DNA from: Actinomadura hallensis
GTDB lineage: Bacteria; Actinomycetota; Actinomycetes; Streptosporangiales; Streptosporangiaceae
Assembly (NCBI RefSeq): GCF_006716765.1
Contig: NZ_VFPO01000001.1
Span: forward strand, 1,612,001 to 1,676,000
Length of the DNA stretch: 64,000 nucleotides
Direction: 5' to 3'
The notes under the pieces were generated by a model. The model made no database searches. It was not told where the DNA came from and saw nothing but the letters and a program-made list of their open reading frames with translations. Below are positions 8,448 to 16,286 of this stretch, piece after piece; within the stretch, counting starts at the first letter, position 1; each line of letters begins with the position of its first letter. The position numbers and the translations under genes were made by a program.

Positions 8448-9569
8448 CTAGGGCAGGGCGTTGAGGAACGGCTCGTGGCTGTTCATGAACTCCCAGCCGT
8501 GGAACGCGTCCCAATTGATCGACCACGTCATCAGCCCGCGCAGGTTCGGCGACGTCCCGCCGCGCAGCGTGTACGAGCCGCACTCCTCTCCCTTGACCAG
8601 GCAGTTCAGCGCCTGGTGCACCTGCGCCGGCGGGGTGTGGCCGTTGCCCGCGCCGACCGCCGCGGGCAGCCCGAAGGCGATCTGGTCCTCGCGCAGGCCG
8701 GGGAAGGTGTGACCGGTGTCCCCGACCGTGAACCCGGCCTTCACCATGTCGGTCATCGCGATGTGGAAATCGGCGCCGCCCATCATGTGGTACTGCCCGT
8801 CCAGCCCCATGACGGGGCCGGAGTTGTAGTCCTGGACGTGCAGGACGGTCAGGTCGTCCCGCAGGGCGTGGATCACCGGCAGGTACGCGCCGCGCCGCGC
8901 GTCGCCGCCCCAGGCGCCCGGGCCGTAGAACTGGTGGCCGACCTGCACGAAGAACGTCTCCGGCGCCATCGTCAGGACGAAGTCGTCCCCGTAGGAGGCC
9001 TTGAGCGTCTTCAGCGCCGAGATCAGGTTGACGATCACGGGGGTCGTGGGGGAGCGGAAGTCGGTGTCGCCCTGGTCGAGGTAGAGGGAGTGCCCCTCGA
9101 AGTCGATGTCCAGGCCGTCCAGCCCGTACCGGTCGATGATCTGCGAGACCGACCGGACGAACGCGTCCCGCGCGGCGGTCGTGGTGAGCTGCACCTGCCC
9201 GTTCTGGCCGCCGATGGAGATCAGCACCTTCTTGCCCCGCGCCTGCTTGGCGCGGATGGCGGCGGCGAACTCCTCGTCGCTTTCGACGTCCGGGCATTCG
9301 CTCGCCGGGCAGCGGGTGAACCGGATGTCCCCCGACGTCGGCGACGTCGGCTCGCCGAACGCGAGGTTGATGATGTCCCACGCGTCCGGGACGTCGGCCA
9401 TGCGCACGTAGCCGGAGCCGTTGGCGAAGCTCGCGTGCAGGTAGCCGATGAGGGCGCGCTTCGGCAGGCCTGCGGTGCCGTCCGCCCTGTCCGCGCGGGC
9501 GTGGGCGAGGGCGGTGGCCGCGGTGAGCAGCGCGGCGACCATGGCCGCCGCGATCCAGATCCTCTTCAT
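8448..9569 (-). CDS. secreted GH18 chitinase, single domain
   Basis: 373-residue glycoside hydrolase family 18 enzyme expected to cleave beta-1,4-GlcNAc bonds in chitin outside the cell. Signal peptide at residues 1-26 ending AHARA, then a TIM barrel with SxGG (LISIGGQNG) and the catalytic DxxDxDxE motif as DGLDIDFE (151-158; Glu158 is the proton donor). The C-terminal WSINWD motif fits bacterial chitinases. The start ATG (9567-9569) is set by the signal peptide; the longer open frame upstream runs into the neighbouring gene. Lies eight bases after the stop of the CBM2 chitinase gene, so the two probably form an operon. Confidence 0.93.
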   Translation of the reverse strand: MKRIWIAAAMVAALLTAATALAHARADRADGTAGLPKRALIGYLHASFANGSGYVRMADVPDAWDIINLAFGEPTSPTSGDIRFTRCPASECPDVESDEEFAAAIRAKQARGKKVLISIGGQNGQVQLTTTAARDAFVRSVSQIIDRYGLDGLDIDFEGHSLYLDQGDTDFRSPTTPVIVNLISALKTLKASYGDDFVLTMAPETFFVQVGHQFYGPGAWGGDARRGAYLPVIHALRDDLTVLHVQDYNSGPVMGLDGQYHMMGGADFHIAMTDMVKAGFTVGDTGHTFPGLREDQIAFGLPAAVGAGNGHTPPAQVHQALNCLVKGEECGSYTLRGGTSPNLRGLMTWSINWDAFHGWEFMNSHEPFLNALP

Positions 9570-9577
9570 GACGGCTC

Positions 9578-11161
9578 CTACGGCAGGGTGTCGAGGTGCG
9601 GGCGGACGGTCCGGGCGAAGCCGCCGCCGTTGGCGACGTCCCAGTTGATCGACCACGTCATCGCCCCGCGGATGCCGGGATAGGTCCGGGGCGGGGTGAA
9701 CGAGCCGCAGCGGACGCCCTTGGCCAGGCAGTCCAGGGCGTCGTTGACCATCGACGGCGCGACCACGCCGCCGCCCGCCGCGCCCGGCCCGGCGGGGAGG
9801 CCCAGCGCGACCTGGTCGGGACGCAGCCCGTTCTCGAGCTGGATGCACGCCAGCGCGGTCATGAAGTCGACCGTTCCCTGCCCGTGCACCTGCTGGTCGC
9901 AGCCGAGCATCGTGCCGGAGTTGTAGTACTGCATGTGGACGACGGTGAGGATGTCCTTGATGTCCAGCGCGAGCCGGAAGTAGGACCCGGCGGTGGACTG
10001 CATGTCGATGGTCTGCGGCGCCATCGTGATGATCAGGTCGTCTCCCGTCCTGGCGTGCAGCGCCCGGAGCGCCTGACCCATGGAGGTGGGGTTCAGGCCG
10101 TTCTCCAGGTCGATGTCGACGCCGTCGAACCCGTACTCGGTCATCAGCGCGTGGACGGAGTCGGTGAATCGCTGGGCGGACGCCGCGTCCGAGACCCGGA
10201 TGGCGCCGCGCTCGCCGCCGACCGACAGAATGACCTTCTTCCCCGCCGCCTGGAGCGCCGCGAGGTCGGCCTTGAACTGTGCGTCGCCGTAACCGCCGAG
10301 GGCGTCCGACAGTTCGGGGTCGACCCGGAACGTGACCTCGCCGGGACGTGCCGTCGCCTCACCGAACGCGACCGCGATGAGGTCGTACTCGTCCGGCACC
10401 TCCGAGAGCCTCAGCGCCCCGGCCTCGTTCACGAAGTCGTGCCAGTACCCGGTCAGGAAGCGGCGGGGGAGCGGTGAGCTCGTGCACCCGGTGGTCGTGC
10501 CGCTCACCGTCGCGGCGGGCGACTCGCCGTCGTCGTTGTAGGCCCGGATCGTGTAGCTGTGCGTGGAGCACGGCGCGAGTCCGGAGAGCGTTGCGGTGGT
10601 TCCGCCGACGGTCGCGCGCAGGTCGGAGCCCTCGTAGATCCGGTACCCGGTGGGGTCGCCGGTGGCGGCCGTCCAGGAGAGCGTCAGGGACGTGTCGGTG
10701 CGCGCCGTGACGGCCGGGGACCCGGGCGCGCCGAGTTCGCCCGGTTCGCCGGGTCCGCCTGGCCCGCCCGGGTCGCCCGTGCAGGGTGCTCCGTTGAACG
10801 TGCAGTTCTCCGGGCTTCCTGGACCGCTCCCGATGAAGCCGAACGAGACCGAGCCGCCCGCGGGGATCGTGCCGTTGTACTCGCGGTTCCGGAACGTCTG
10901 GTGCTGCCCGTCCGTGGTGAGCAGGGCGTCCCAGTAGGTGCCGACGGACGTCCCGGCCGGCAGGTCGAACTCGACCCGCCAGCCGTTGATCGCCGCACCG
11001 GAGCCGTTGGTGAGCGTGAAGCGCGCCTCCCAGCCGGAGCCCCAGTCGGAGGTCTTGGTGAACGTGGCGGACGGGGCGTCCGCGTGGGCGCTCGGGCCGA
11101 ACGGTGCGAGGAGCGCGATGAGCAGGAGGGTGAGGACGCTGAGCACGGAGCGGGGGTGCAA
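9578..11161 (-). CDS. secreted GH18 chitinase with CBM2 and fibronectin-III modules
   Basis: 527-residue chitinase. Order: signal peptide (to about residue 27, GPSAHA), CBM2-type carbohydrate-binding domain (about 30-125, with WGSGWEARFTLTN and the usual NGW motif), a collagen-like Gly-Pro linker, Fn3 domain (about 150-232), then the GH18 catalytic domain with DGVDIDLE (346-353; Glu353 catalytic). The likely start is TTG at 11159-11161, preceded by GAGGGAG about seven bases upstream; a GTG five codons later would still leave a signal peptide. The catalytic domain resembles that of the downstream gene, suggesting gene duplication. A palindrome 60 bp upstream is shared with the third chitinase gene. 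Confidence 0.93.
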   Translation of the reverse strand: MHPRSVLSVLTLLLIALLAPFGPSAHADAPSATFTKTSDWGSGWEARFTLTNGSGAAINGWRVEFDLPAGTSVGTYWDALLTTDGQHQTFRNREYNGTIPAGGSVSFGFIGSGPGSPENCTFNGAPCTGDPGGPGGPGEPGELGAPGSPAVTARTDTSLTLSWTAATGDPTGYRIYEGSDLRATVGGTTATLSGLAPCSTHSYTIRAYNDDGESPAATVSGTTTGCTSSPLPRRFLTGYWHDFVNEAGALRLSEVPDEYDLIAVAFGEATARPGEVTFRVDPELSDALGGYGDAQFKADLAALQAAGKKVILSVGGERGAIRVSDAASAQRFTDSVHALMTEYGFDGVDIDLENGLNPTSMGQALRALHARTGDDLIITMAPQTIDMQSTAGSYFRLALDIKDILTVVHMQYYNSGTMLGCDQQVHGQGTVDFMTALACIQLENGLRPDQVALGLPAGPGAAGGGVVAPSMVNDALDCLAKGVRCGSFTPPRTYPGIRGAMTWSINWDVANGGGFARTVRPHLDTLP

Positions 11162-11525
11162 AGTCTGACTCCCTCGGTAGGGCCGCCGGATTCCCCCGCA
11201 ATCCTCGGGTCGAGCTAATCGATAGGAAGGTTTCCTGTCAGTTGTGTGCACGGTAACCAGGGCCGTGACACCGCGCAACCCCCCGCTCCCGCAGGGTGGC
11301 GCGGGCGCCGGCGACCACCCCAGCTCGCGGGCCGAACCAGCTCGAACGGTCCCGAAGTTCGGCATGAACCGCCGAAGAACCGGCCGTCCACCGGCGAAAT
11401 CCACCGAAGAGATCGCGTACGGGACGCCTGGCCGACTGGGACGCCTGGCCGACGACGTGGGGCGACTCCGCCCCTGCCATCGCGGGGACGAACTCGCTCC
11501 CACCGTCCACTCGCCCTTGCCGTGG
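11162..11525. other. intergenic region, 364 bp
   Basis: Lies between the HNH nuclease 3' end and the chitinase start, both on the minus strand. It should hold the chitinase promoter; the only clear element is the palindrome at 11222-11238. No credible gene is seen here. Confidence 0.6.
11222..11238 (-). promoter_or_regulatory. palindromic operator-like site upstream of the CBM2 chitinase
   Basis: ATAGGAAGGTTTCCTGT has imperfect inverted arms (6 of 8 bases pair around the central G). It lies about 60 bp upstream of the TTG start. The same sequence, as a perfect palindrome, sits upstream of the chitinase gene at 19855-21414, which supports a shared regulator. It does not look like the DasR consensus. 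Confidence 0.6.
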
Positions 11526-12422
11526 TCACGCCGCGCGGGCGGGGCTGCGGAAGACCTGCCTCGCGTGCCACCTGATGTGCTCGCGGTCGACCGGGGCCAG
11601 GCCCCGCTGCGGCTCCAGCGCCCGCCGTCCCGCGAGGTCGAGGACCAGGCTCCGGGACGTCGCCGCGCGGGCGATGTACTTGCGCGACACCGTGATGCTG
11701 CGGTCATCGGCCAGGCCGACGACACCCCGATCGAAGAGCCGGTGGTGCAGCGCGCACAGGCAGATGCCGTTGCCCAGGTCGTCGGGGCCGCCGAACGTCC
11801 GCCACCGCACGTGCGCGGCGTCCAGCCCGACCGCGACACCGTCCAGCCAGCCGTCGTAACCGCAGAAGGCGCAGCGGAACTCGTACGCCTCCAGCACCTC
11901 CGGCCGGAACGCCGGGTCGCGGCGGCCGAACTCGTCGCTCACGTGGGACGGCAGCTCGGCGTCCTCCAAGTCGAGCCCGACCATCTGGCAGATGTCGGCG
12001 TGCAGCGACGGGGCGAAGTTGGCGTCCAGGAGGGCCCGCACCAGCTGGGGCAGCAGCGCCGAGTCCTTGGTGAGCGCGGCGGTCAGCTCCGGGTGGAGGC
12101 GGCCGCGCGCGTGCAGCGCCCTCAACGGCCCCACATTGGGCCCGGGACTTCCCCCGCCGTCGGCCGTCGTGACCTCCCAGAGACGGTCGGTCGTCAAATG
12201 GTGGAACGGATAGCCCGCACTGGTCGGCCGAGGCGGGCCGAACTCCTGGAGAAGCCGGTTGAGGTCCTTTTCCGCGGCCGAGAACTCGATGGGGGCGGGA
12301 CCCTCGTTGCGGAAGCGTCCGAGGGCGTAGAGCAGGAGGAGCGGTTTGTGGGGAGCGCGTTCACCGTTGCGCGAGTAGCGCCTGACGCCGAGAACGCGCT
12401 CCACCCAGTCCACGTCCGACAC
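11526..12422 (-). CDS. phosphorothioate-DNA-binding HNH restriction endonuclease (ScoMcrA-like type IV)
   Basis: 298-residue two-domain nuclease. The N-terminal half matches sulphur-binding domains of type IV enzymes that read phosphorothioate-modified DNA: RAPHKPLLLLYALGRF (from residue 22) and SAGYPFHHL (68-76), the segments that line the sulphur pocket in ScoMcrA. The C-terminal half is an HNH domain with CxxC (Cys184, Cys187), DAAHVRW (His204) and NGICLCALHHRLFDRG (His226, His227). Such enzymes cut incoming Dnd-modified DNA (family knowledge). No dnd modification genes are present here, as expected for a type IV enzyme. GTG start (12420-12422), one base after the stop of the preceding gene, so the two are co-transcribed. 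Confidence 0.85.
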   Translation of the reverse strand: MSDVDWVERVLGVRRYSRNGERAPHKPLLLLYALGRFRNEGPAPIEFSAAEKDLNRLLQEFGPPRPTSAGYPFHHLTTDRLWEVTTADGGGSPGPNVGPLRALHARGRLHPELTAALTKDSALLPQLVRALLDANFAPSLHADICQMVGLDLEDAELPSHVSDEFGRRDPAFRPEVLEAYEFRCAFCGYDGWLDGVAVGLDAAHVRWRTFGGPDDLGNGICLCALHHRLFDRGVVGLADDRSITVSRKYIARAATSRSLVLDLAGRRALEPQRGLAPVDREHIRWHARQVFRSPARAA

Positions 12423-12423
12423 C

Positions 12424-13965
12424 CTAATCCGGCTCGCCGGCGGTCGCCGGAGCGTTCAGGAGCTCGTGAAGCGTGGCCTTCGCGGCCAGGTCGGGGTCGT
12501 CTTTGGTCGCCTTGGACACGGCGTCGTTCCAGTCGGAGGCCGCCTCGCTGATCGCGGACTCGATCGCGTTGCCGGAGAGGAGGCCGGCCACGGCGGCCAG
12601 TGGGCGTGCCCAGTCGCGGCCCTCGGCGGTGACGGAGACGTCCACTTTCCAGCGGTTCTTCTTGGTCGGCGAACCCGTGATGGACACGGTTCCCTCGCCG
12701 AGGGGATGCTTGATGGTCGCGGTGAAGGCCGGGCCGCCGTCGTCTGAGCCGCCGACGCCCGCCCACCAGCGCTCAAGATCCCCCTCGCCTGTGGCGTTGA
12801 GCCGGGAGAACGCGCCGAGGCCGCCGGTGTAGGCAGCCCGGACGAGCGCGGGTTTCTGTGCGCTGTCGAGTTCGGCCCACCCGGTTTGCCCGTCCTCCGG
12901 GACGCTCAACTCGATCCGGCTGGGGCCGTCCGAATTCCACGCGGCGACGCTCGCCTCCAGCGGCTTTCGCTGCCTGGGGCCGAACCTTTCCCATTCCTCT
13001 TCGGTCAACTCCGGCGGCCTGCTCACATAGTTCTCCGGGACGACGCGGTAGCGGGCGCCGGGCCGGATGTGCTCGCCTTCGAGAAGACGGACATCGGCGG
13101 ACGCATCCGCGAGACGTCCGTCGTCGAAACGCAGTTCCCCGACGCGGCGGTGGAGGGCCGCCACGTACTTCTCCGCCCATTCGCGCGAGACGGGCTCGAC
13201 CTCCAACTGGTGCCGCAGGATGACAGGGTCCTGCAACCCGCGCTCCGCCATGCCCGGTACGGCAGCGTTCCAGGCGGTCTCGGCCCGGACGAAGCCCGCG
13301 CGCAGCATGCGGCGGATGCGGCTGCGCATGAACAGAAGGACGACCCCGGCCGGCGGGCGCGCGATCCAGCGCCCCCGAAGGCGCAGCGTGCCGTTCGCTC
13401 TCCAGTGCCGGTCTTTGTCCTTGCCTCGACCGACGAGAAAGGACGCATGAGCGAGCGGATGGACGATCCGCAGCGAAATGGGCGGTGCGTTGCGTGACCC
13501 CTGGTTGGCCCACCAGTCCTCGAAGCTCGCCTCCGCCTTCCATGTCGCGCGCTGGAGCCGGCGCAGGGGACCGGGCCCCTGATAGTCGCCTTCGGCGTGG
13601 AGGGCGTGCAGCCGTCGACCGGCCATGCGAAGTTTCAGGCGCGTATTGACCACATGGCCCTCGGAAGCGGCCCTGACCTCGATCTGTGATTCGCCGGTCC
13701 GATTCCAGGACACCACCTTGAGTTCGAGGTTGAGACCCTCGTCCTTCGTCTCCTCCGATACCACCTGATACCGCGCGCCGGCGGTGAGATGGTCGCCCTC
13801 CACCAGGCGCACATCCCTGAAGGAATCGACTCCGGTGGTGAGCTTGCCGTTGTCGAGGGGGAGCCCTTCCAGGGCGTCGAGTAGGGCGTTGACTACATCG
13901 TCCAGCAGAGAACGAGGAACGGGAGTGAGCGCGAGGACGTCCTGAAACCGGGCCATAACGAGCAT
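12424..13965 (-). CDS. uncharacterised protein with two tandem homologous halves, partner of the HNH nuclease
   Basis: 513 residues, no family recognised. The protein is an internal duplication: residues about 20-236 and 260-495 align with a period near 240. Matching landmarks are DVRLVEGDH (51) with DVRLLEGEH (291), GARYQVV (63) with GARYRVV (303), VVSWN with VAAWN, FEDWW with LERWW, a HPL motif in both, and AETAWNAAV with AASDWNDAV. Each half looks like a beta-rich domain plus a helical end, loosely like a START/SRPBCC fold (inference, weak). No signal peptide or catalytic motif is seen. It ends one base before the GTG of the HNH nuclease. Start is ATG 13965 or the ATG three codons later. 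Confidence 0.85.
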   Translation of the reverse strand: MLVMARFQDVLALTPVPRSLLDDVVNALLDALEGLPLDNGKLTTGVDSFRDVRLVEGDHLTAGARYQVVSEETKDEGLNLELKVVSWNRTGESQIEVRAASEGHVVNTRLKLRMAGRRLHALHAEGDYQGPGPLRRLQRATWKAEASFEDWWANQGSRNAPPISLRIVHPLAHASFLVGRGKDKDRHWRANGTLRLRGRWIARPPAGVVLLFMRSRIRRMLRAGFVRAETAWNAAVPGMAERGLQDPVILRHQLEVEPVSREWAEKYVAALHRRVGELRFDDGRLADASADVRLLEGEHIRPGARYRVVPENYVSRPPELTEEEWERFGPRQRKPLEASVAAWNSDGPSRIELSVPEDGQTGWAELDSAQKPALVRAAYTGGLGAFSRLNATGEGDLERWWAGVGGSDDGGPAFTATIKHPLGEGTVSITGSPTKKNRWKVDVSVTAEGRDWARPLAAVAGLLSGNAIESAISEAASDWNDAVSKATKDDPDLAAKATLHELLNAPATAGEPD

Positions 13966-14025
13966 GATCTCGGATTGAGGGGCGCGTCGCCATCTCGGAG
14001 GCGCTGGATACGGAGGCGGGATCGC

Positions 14026-14418
14026 TTAGCGGAGCGTCGCCCACGTGACCTTGCCGCCCTCGTTCAGCGGACGGACGCCCCAATCGCGGACGAGCTGGGA
14101 CATCAGCAGCAGCCCCCGGCCAGACATCGCCGCGTGGTCTTCGCAACCGATCATCGGTCGGCCCTCACCGGCGTCCCAGACCTCGATCACGACGTCGTCG
14201 TCCTCCTTGTCCTGGAAGACGCGGACGATGATCGGGCCTTCGCCGTGCAGGTAGGCGTTGGTGACGAGTTCGCAGACCACCAGCCGTCCCAGATACTCGT
14301 TGGCGATGCCCCATTCGCGGAACCGCTCCGCGAGGAATGACCGCGCGAGTCGAGGGGCCTGGTCGGTGGAGTCGAGGACGAGAGTCGGGACCTCGGGTGC
14401 GGACGCGGTCGTCGGCAT
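14026..14418 (-). CDS. RsbW-like ATP-binding regulatory protein (HATPase_c_2)
   Basis: 130-residue GHKL-type ATPase of the anti-sigma/serine-kinase class. The N box is visible as CELVTNAYLHG and the G1/G2 boxes as DAGEGRP and SGRGLLLMSQL. Such small proteins are abundant in streptomycete-like genomes, often beside XRE-DUF397 pairs, and affect development or antibiotic production by poorly known routes. It diverges from the XRE gene across 161 bp. No sigma factor or anti-anti-sigma factor is adjacent. Confidence 0.9.
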   Translation of the reverse strand: MPTTASAPEVPTLVLDSTDQAPRLARSFLAERFREWGIANEYLGRLVVCELVTNAYLHGEGPIIVRVFQDKEDDDVVIEVWDAGEGRPMIGCEDHAAMSGRGLLLMSQLVRDWGVRPLNEGGKVTWATLR

Positions 14419-14579
14419 GGTGTGACCTCTTCGGAACGTTGTCCAGTTTCCGCTTCACATCATGACTCCGTCGGCTACTTTCTGTAGGCATTCGGTGACG
14501 GTGTGGGAAGGGTGTGAAGCTTCCAGCGTCGACGCCGAAGTTCCCTGAAGGTCCTTGAAGCCGGACACCGGAGGCGCAC

Positions 14580-15401
14580 GTGACGGTCGACCCCTACAGC
14601 CCGCAGGCCATATGGGGCCGTGAGCTGCGCCATTACCGCCGGCAGGCCGGGCTGACCCAGGCGCGGCTCGCCGAACGGATCAACTTCTCGGAGTCGCTGA
14701 TCTCCGGGGCCGAAACCGGCCAGCTCGCCGCGTCCGCCGCGTTCGCGGAAGCGTGCGACCGGGAACTCGACACCGGCGGGACGCTCCTCCGGACGCTCGA
14801 CTTCAAGAAGGCCCACCGGTATCCGACCGGATTCGCGGAGTACCTGGAGGTCGAGAAGAAGACCTCCATGATCCGCTGGTACGAGGGCCTCTGCATCCCC
14901 GGCCTCCTCCAGACGCCGGACTACGCCCGCGAACTCCACCGGGCCGGCCGCCCGGGCGACACCGAAGAAGAGATCGAGGCCCTCGTAGCGACCCGCATGG
15001 AGCGGCAGACGATCCTCACCGGAACGACTGGACCTACTCTGTGGGCACTGGTGGACGAGCCAGTCCTCCGCCGCCCGGTCGGCTCATCCAAAATCATGCA
15101 GGCCCAGATCGAGCATCTCCTGGAGGCCACGGACCATCCGAGGATCTCCCTTCAGGTGATCCCTTTCGACACTGGAGCGCACGCCGGTCAGACGTGTTGC
15201 TTCATCCTCCTCACTCTCCCGGGAGGGACGACCGTGGCCTACAGTGAGGATCTGACGGGCGGCCGGTTCTTCGAGCGCCCAGAGGACCTAGAGCATTGGC
15301 TCCTCTGCTACGAGTCGGTCAAATCGGTGGCCTTGCCGGTGAAACAGTCGGCGGAGCTGCTCCGCCGCATCATGAAAGAAGAACATCATGGGTCTGAGTA
15401 G
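14580..15401 (+). CDS. XRE-family transcriptional regulator with DUF5753 domain
   Basis: 273 residues. Helix-turn-helix at about 14-70 (RRQAGLTQARLAERINFSESLIS), then the DUF5753 sensor-like domain (about 90-265, with RWYEGLCIPGLLQTPDYAR, the family's hallmark). GTG start at 14580, preceded by GGAGG (14570-14574). Members include WhiJ-type regulators of streptomycete development. It overlaps the following DUF397 gene by 14 bases, a common pairing in which the small protein is thought to modulate the regulator. Confidence 0.93.
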   Translation: MTVDPYSPQAIWGRELRHYRRQAGLTQARLAERINFSESLISGAETGQLAASAAFAEACDRELDTGGTLLRTLDFKKAHRYPTGFAEYLEVEKKTSMIRWYEGLCIPGLLQTPDYARELHRAGRPGDTEEEIEALVATRMERQTILTGTTGPTLWALVDEPVLRRPVGSSKIMQAQIEHLLEATDHPRISLQVIPFDTGAHAGQTCCFILLTLPGGTTVAYSEDLTGGRFFERPEDLEHWLLCYESVKSVALPVKQSAELLRRIMKEEHHGSE

Positions 15402-15570
15402 GGCGGCATGGCGCAAGTCGTCTCGCAGCTCCGGAAACGGCGGAGCCTGCGTGGAAGTCGCCCAGTTGCCCCAGGGCATCGGCGTTCGTGATTCCAAGAA
15501 TCCGGACGGGGCGAAGTTGATCGTGTCCCGTGATGCGTTCGCGGCGCTGGTGGCCGACCTGAAGCGCTGA
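15388..15570 (+). CDS. DUF397 small protein
   Basis: 60-residue DUF397 protein: RAAWRKSSRSSGNGGACVEVA followed by VRDSKNPDGAKL and a C-terminal AFAALVADLK, an almost complete consensus. Overlaps the end of the XRE gene by 14 bases, so the two are translationally coupled. It is thought to act with the cognate XRE regulator; the mechanism is not established. Confidence 0.93.
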   Translation: MGLSRAAWRKSSRSSGNGGACVEVAQLPQGIGVRDSKNPDGAKLIVSRDAFAALVADLKR

Positions 15571-16286
15571 TTCTCGTAATAGCTTCGGAGCCCTGGCCCT
15601 TTGAGGGGTCGGGGATCTGCGTGCTTATGGCAACGGACGAATGGCGTCCTGGTGGTTTGCTTTCGGTCGTGTGCTTGGCTGGGGTCGGCTTTTCTCTCGG
15701 GTTGGTGTGGTGGCCGTAGGTGGACGGCTGAGGTGCCTCCCGAACGTGGCGACGCCCGTTCGCGTTGTCGCGGGTTGCTGGCACGTTGGTTGCGGTAGTC
15801 GGTTTGGTTCGGGTGTTCGTCTGCAGGTTGAGTGCGTGGTGCGGTAAGGCGCCGCGCTTCGCGCGGCAAAAGCGGTCGGCGACGAGGGTGGGTGGTGAGG
15901 GTCGCTGATAACGCGTGCGTAACGCGCGTCATTAGCGCGCGTCATTAGGGCCGCAACCTCGTGCCTGTCTATCTTCCGAGCACATGATCAAAGCGCAATG
16001 ACCGTACCAACGTGACAGTAACCGGCGGCAATGGGAGAGGGGTGCTGCTCGCCTTCGGAAGGCACCTCAGCCGTCCACCTACAGCAACCACCCCATTTCG
16101 ATAAAGCCGTGCTCAGCGCCCGGTGACCGTTGGATGATCGGTTACCGCGAGGAGCGTCCTTGGCGTGGCGCAGGCGTGAAGAAACACGGTGACAATAATG
16201 TGGCCTGTCTAAATTGTCCGCCCTTGTTGGTGCGATCTTCTCCTAGTATGGGTGGTGGTCGATTGATGGTGGGAGGTGAACCCCCG
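15571..16286. other. 716-bp region without a convincing gene
   Basis: Base composition is less GC-rich than its neighbours and no frame shows the third-position G/C pattern of the real genes. It contains a perfect 13-bp tandem duplication at 15923-15948 and, near the right end, the likely promoter of the HNH gene. It may be decayed coding DNA, but nothing recognisable remains. Confidence 0.6.
15923..15948. repeat. two tandem copies of a 13-bp unit
   Basis: CGCGCGTCATTAG occurs twice back to back, preceded by a related GCGTGCGTAA. It sits in the gene-free stretch between the DUF397 gene and the HNH gene. Function unknown; it could be a protein-binding site. Confidence 0.7.

Noticed and set aside
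11222..11238. DasR operator upstream of the chitinase
   Set aside because: DasR sites resemble ACTGGTCTAGACCACT; this site has AGGAAA/TTTCCT arms instead.
11162..11839. N-terminal extension of the CBM2 chitinase
   Set aside because: It would precede the signal peptide and overlap the nuclease gene; a TTG with a good upstream site explains the start.
11526..13965. Toxin-antitoxin pair
   Set aside because: Both proteins are too long, and the nuclease has a DNA-reading domain rather than toxin features.
15601..15847. Small ORFs in the gene-free region
   Set aside because: Trp/Arg/Gly-rich translations, no conserved motif, no ribosome-binding site and no third-position bias.
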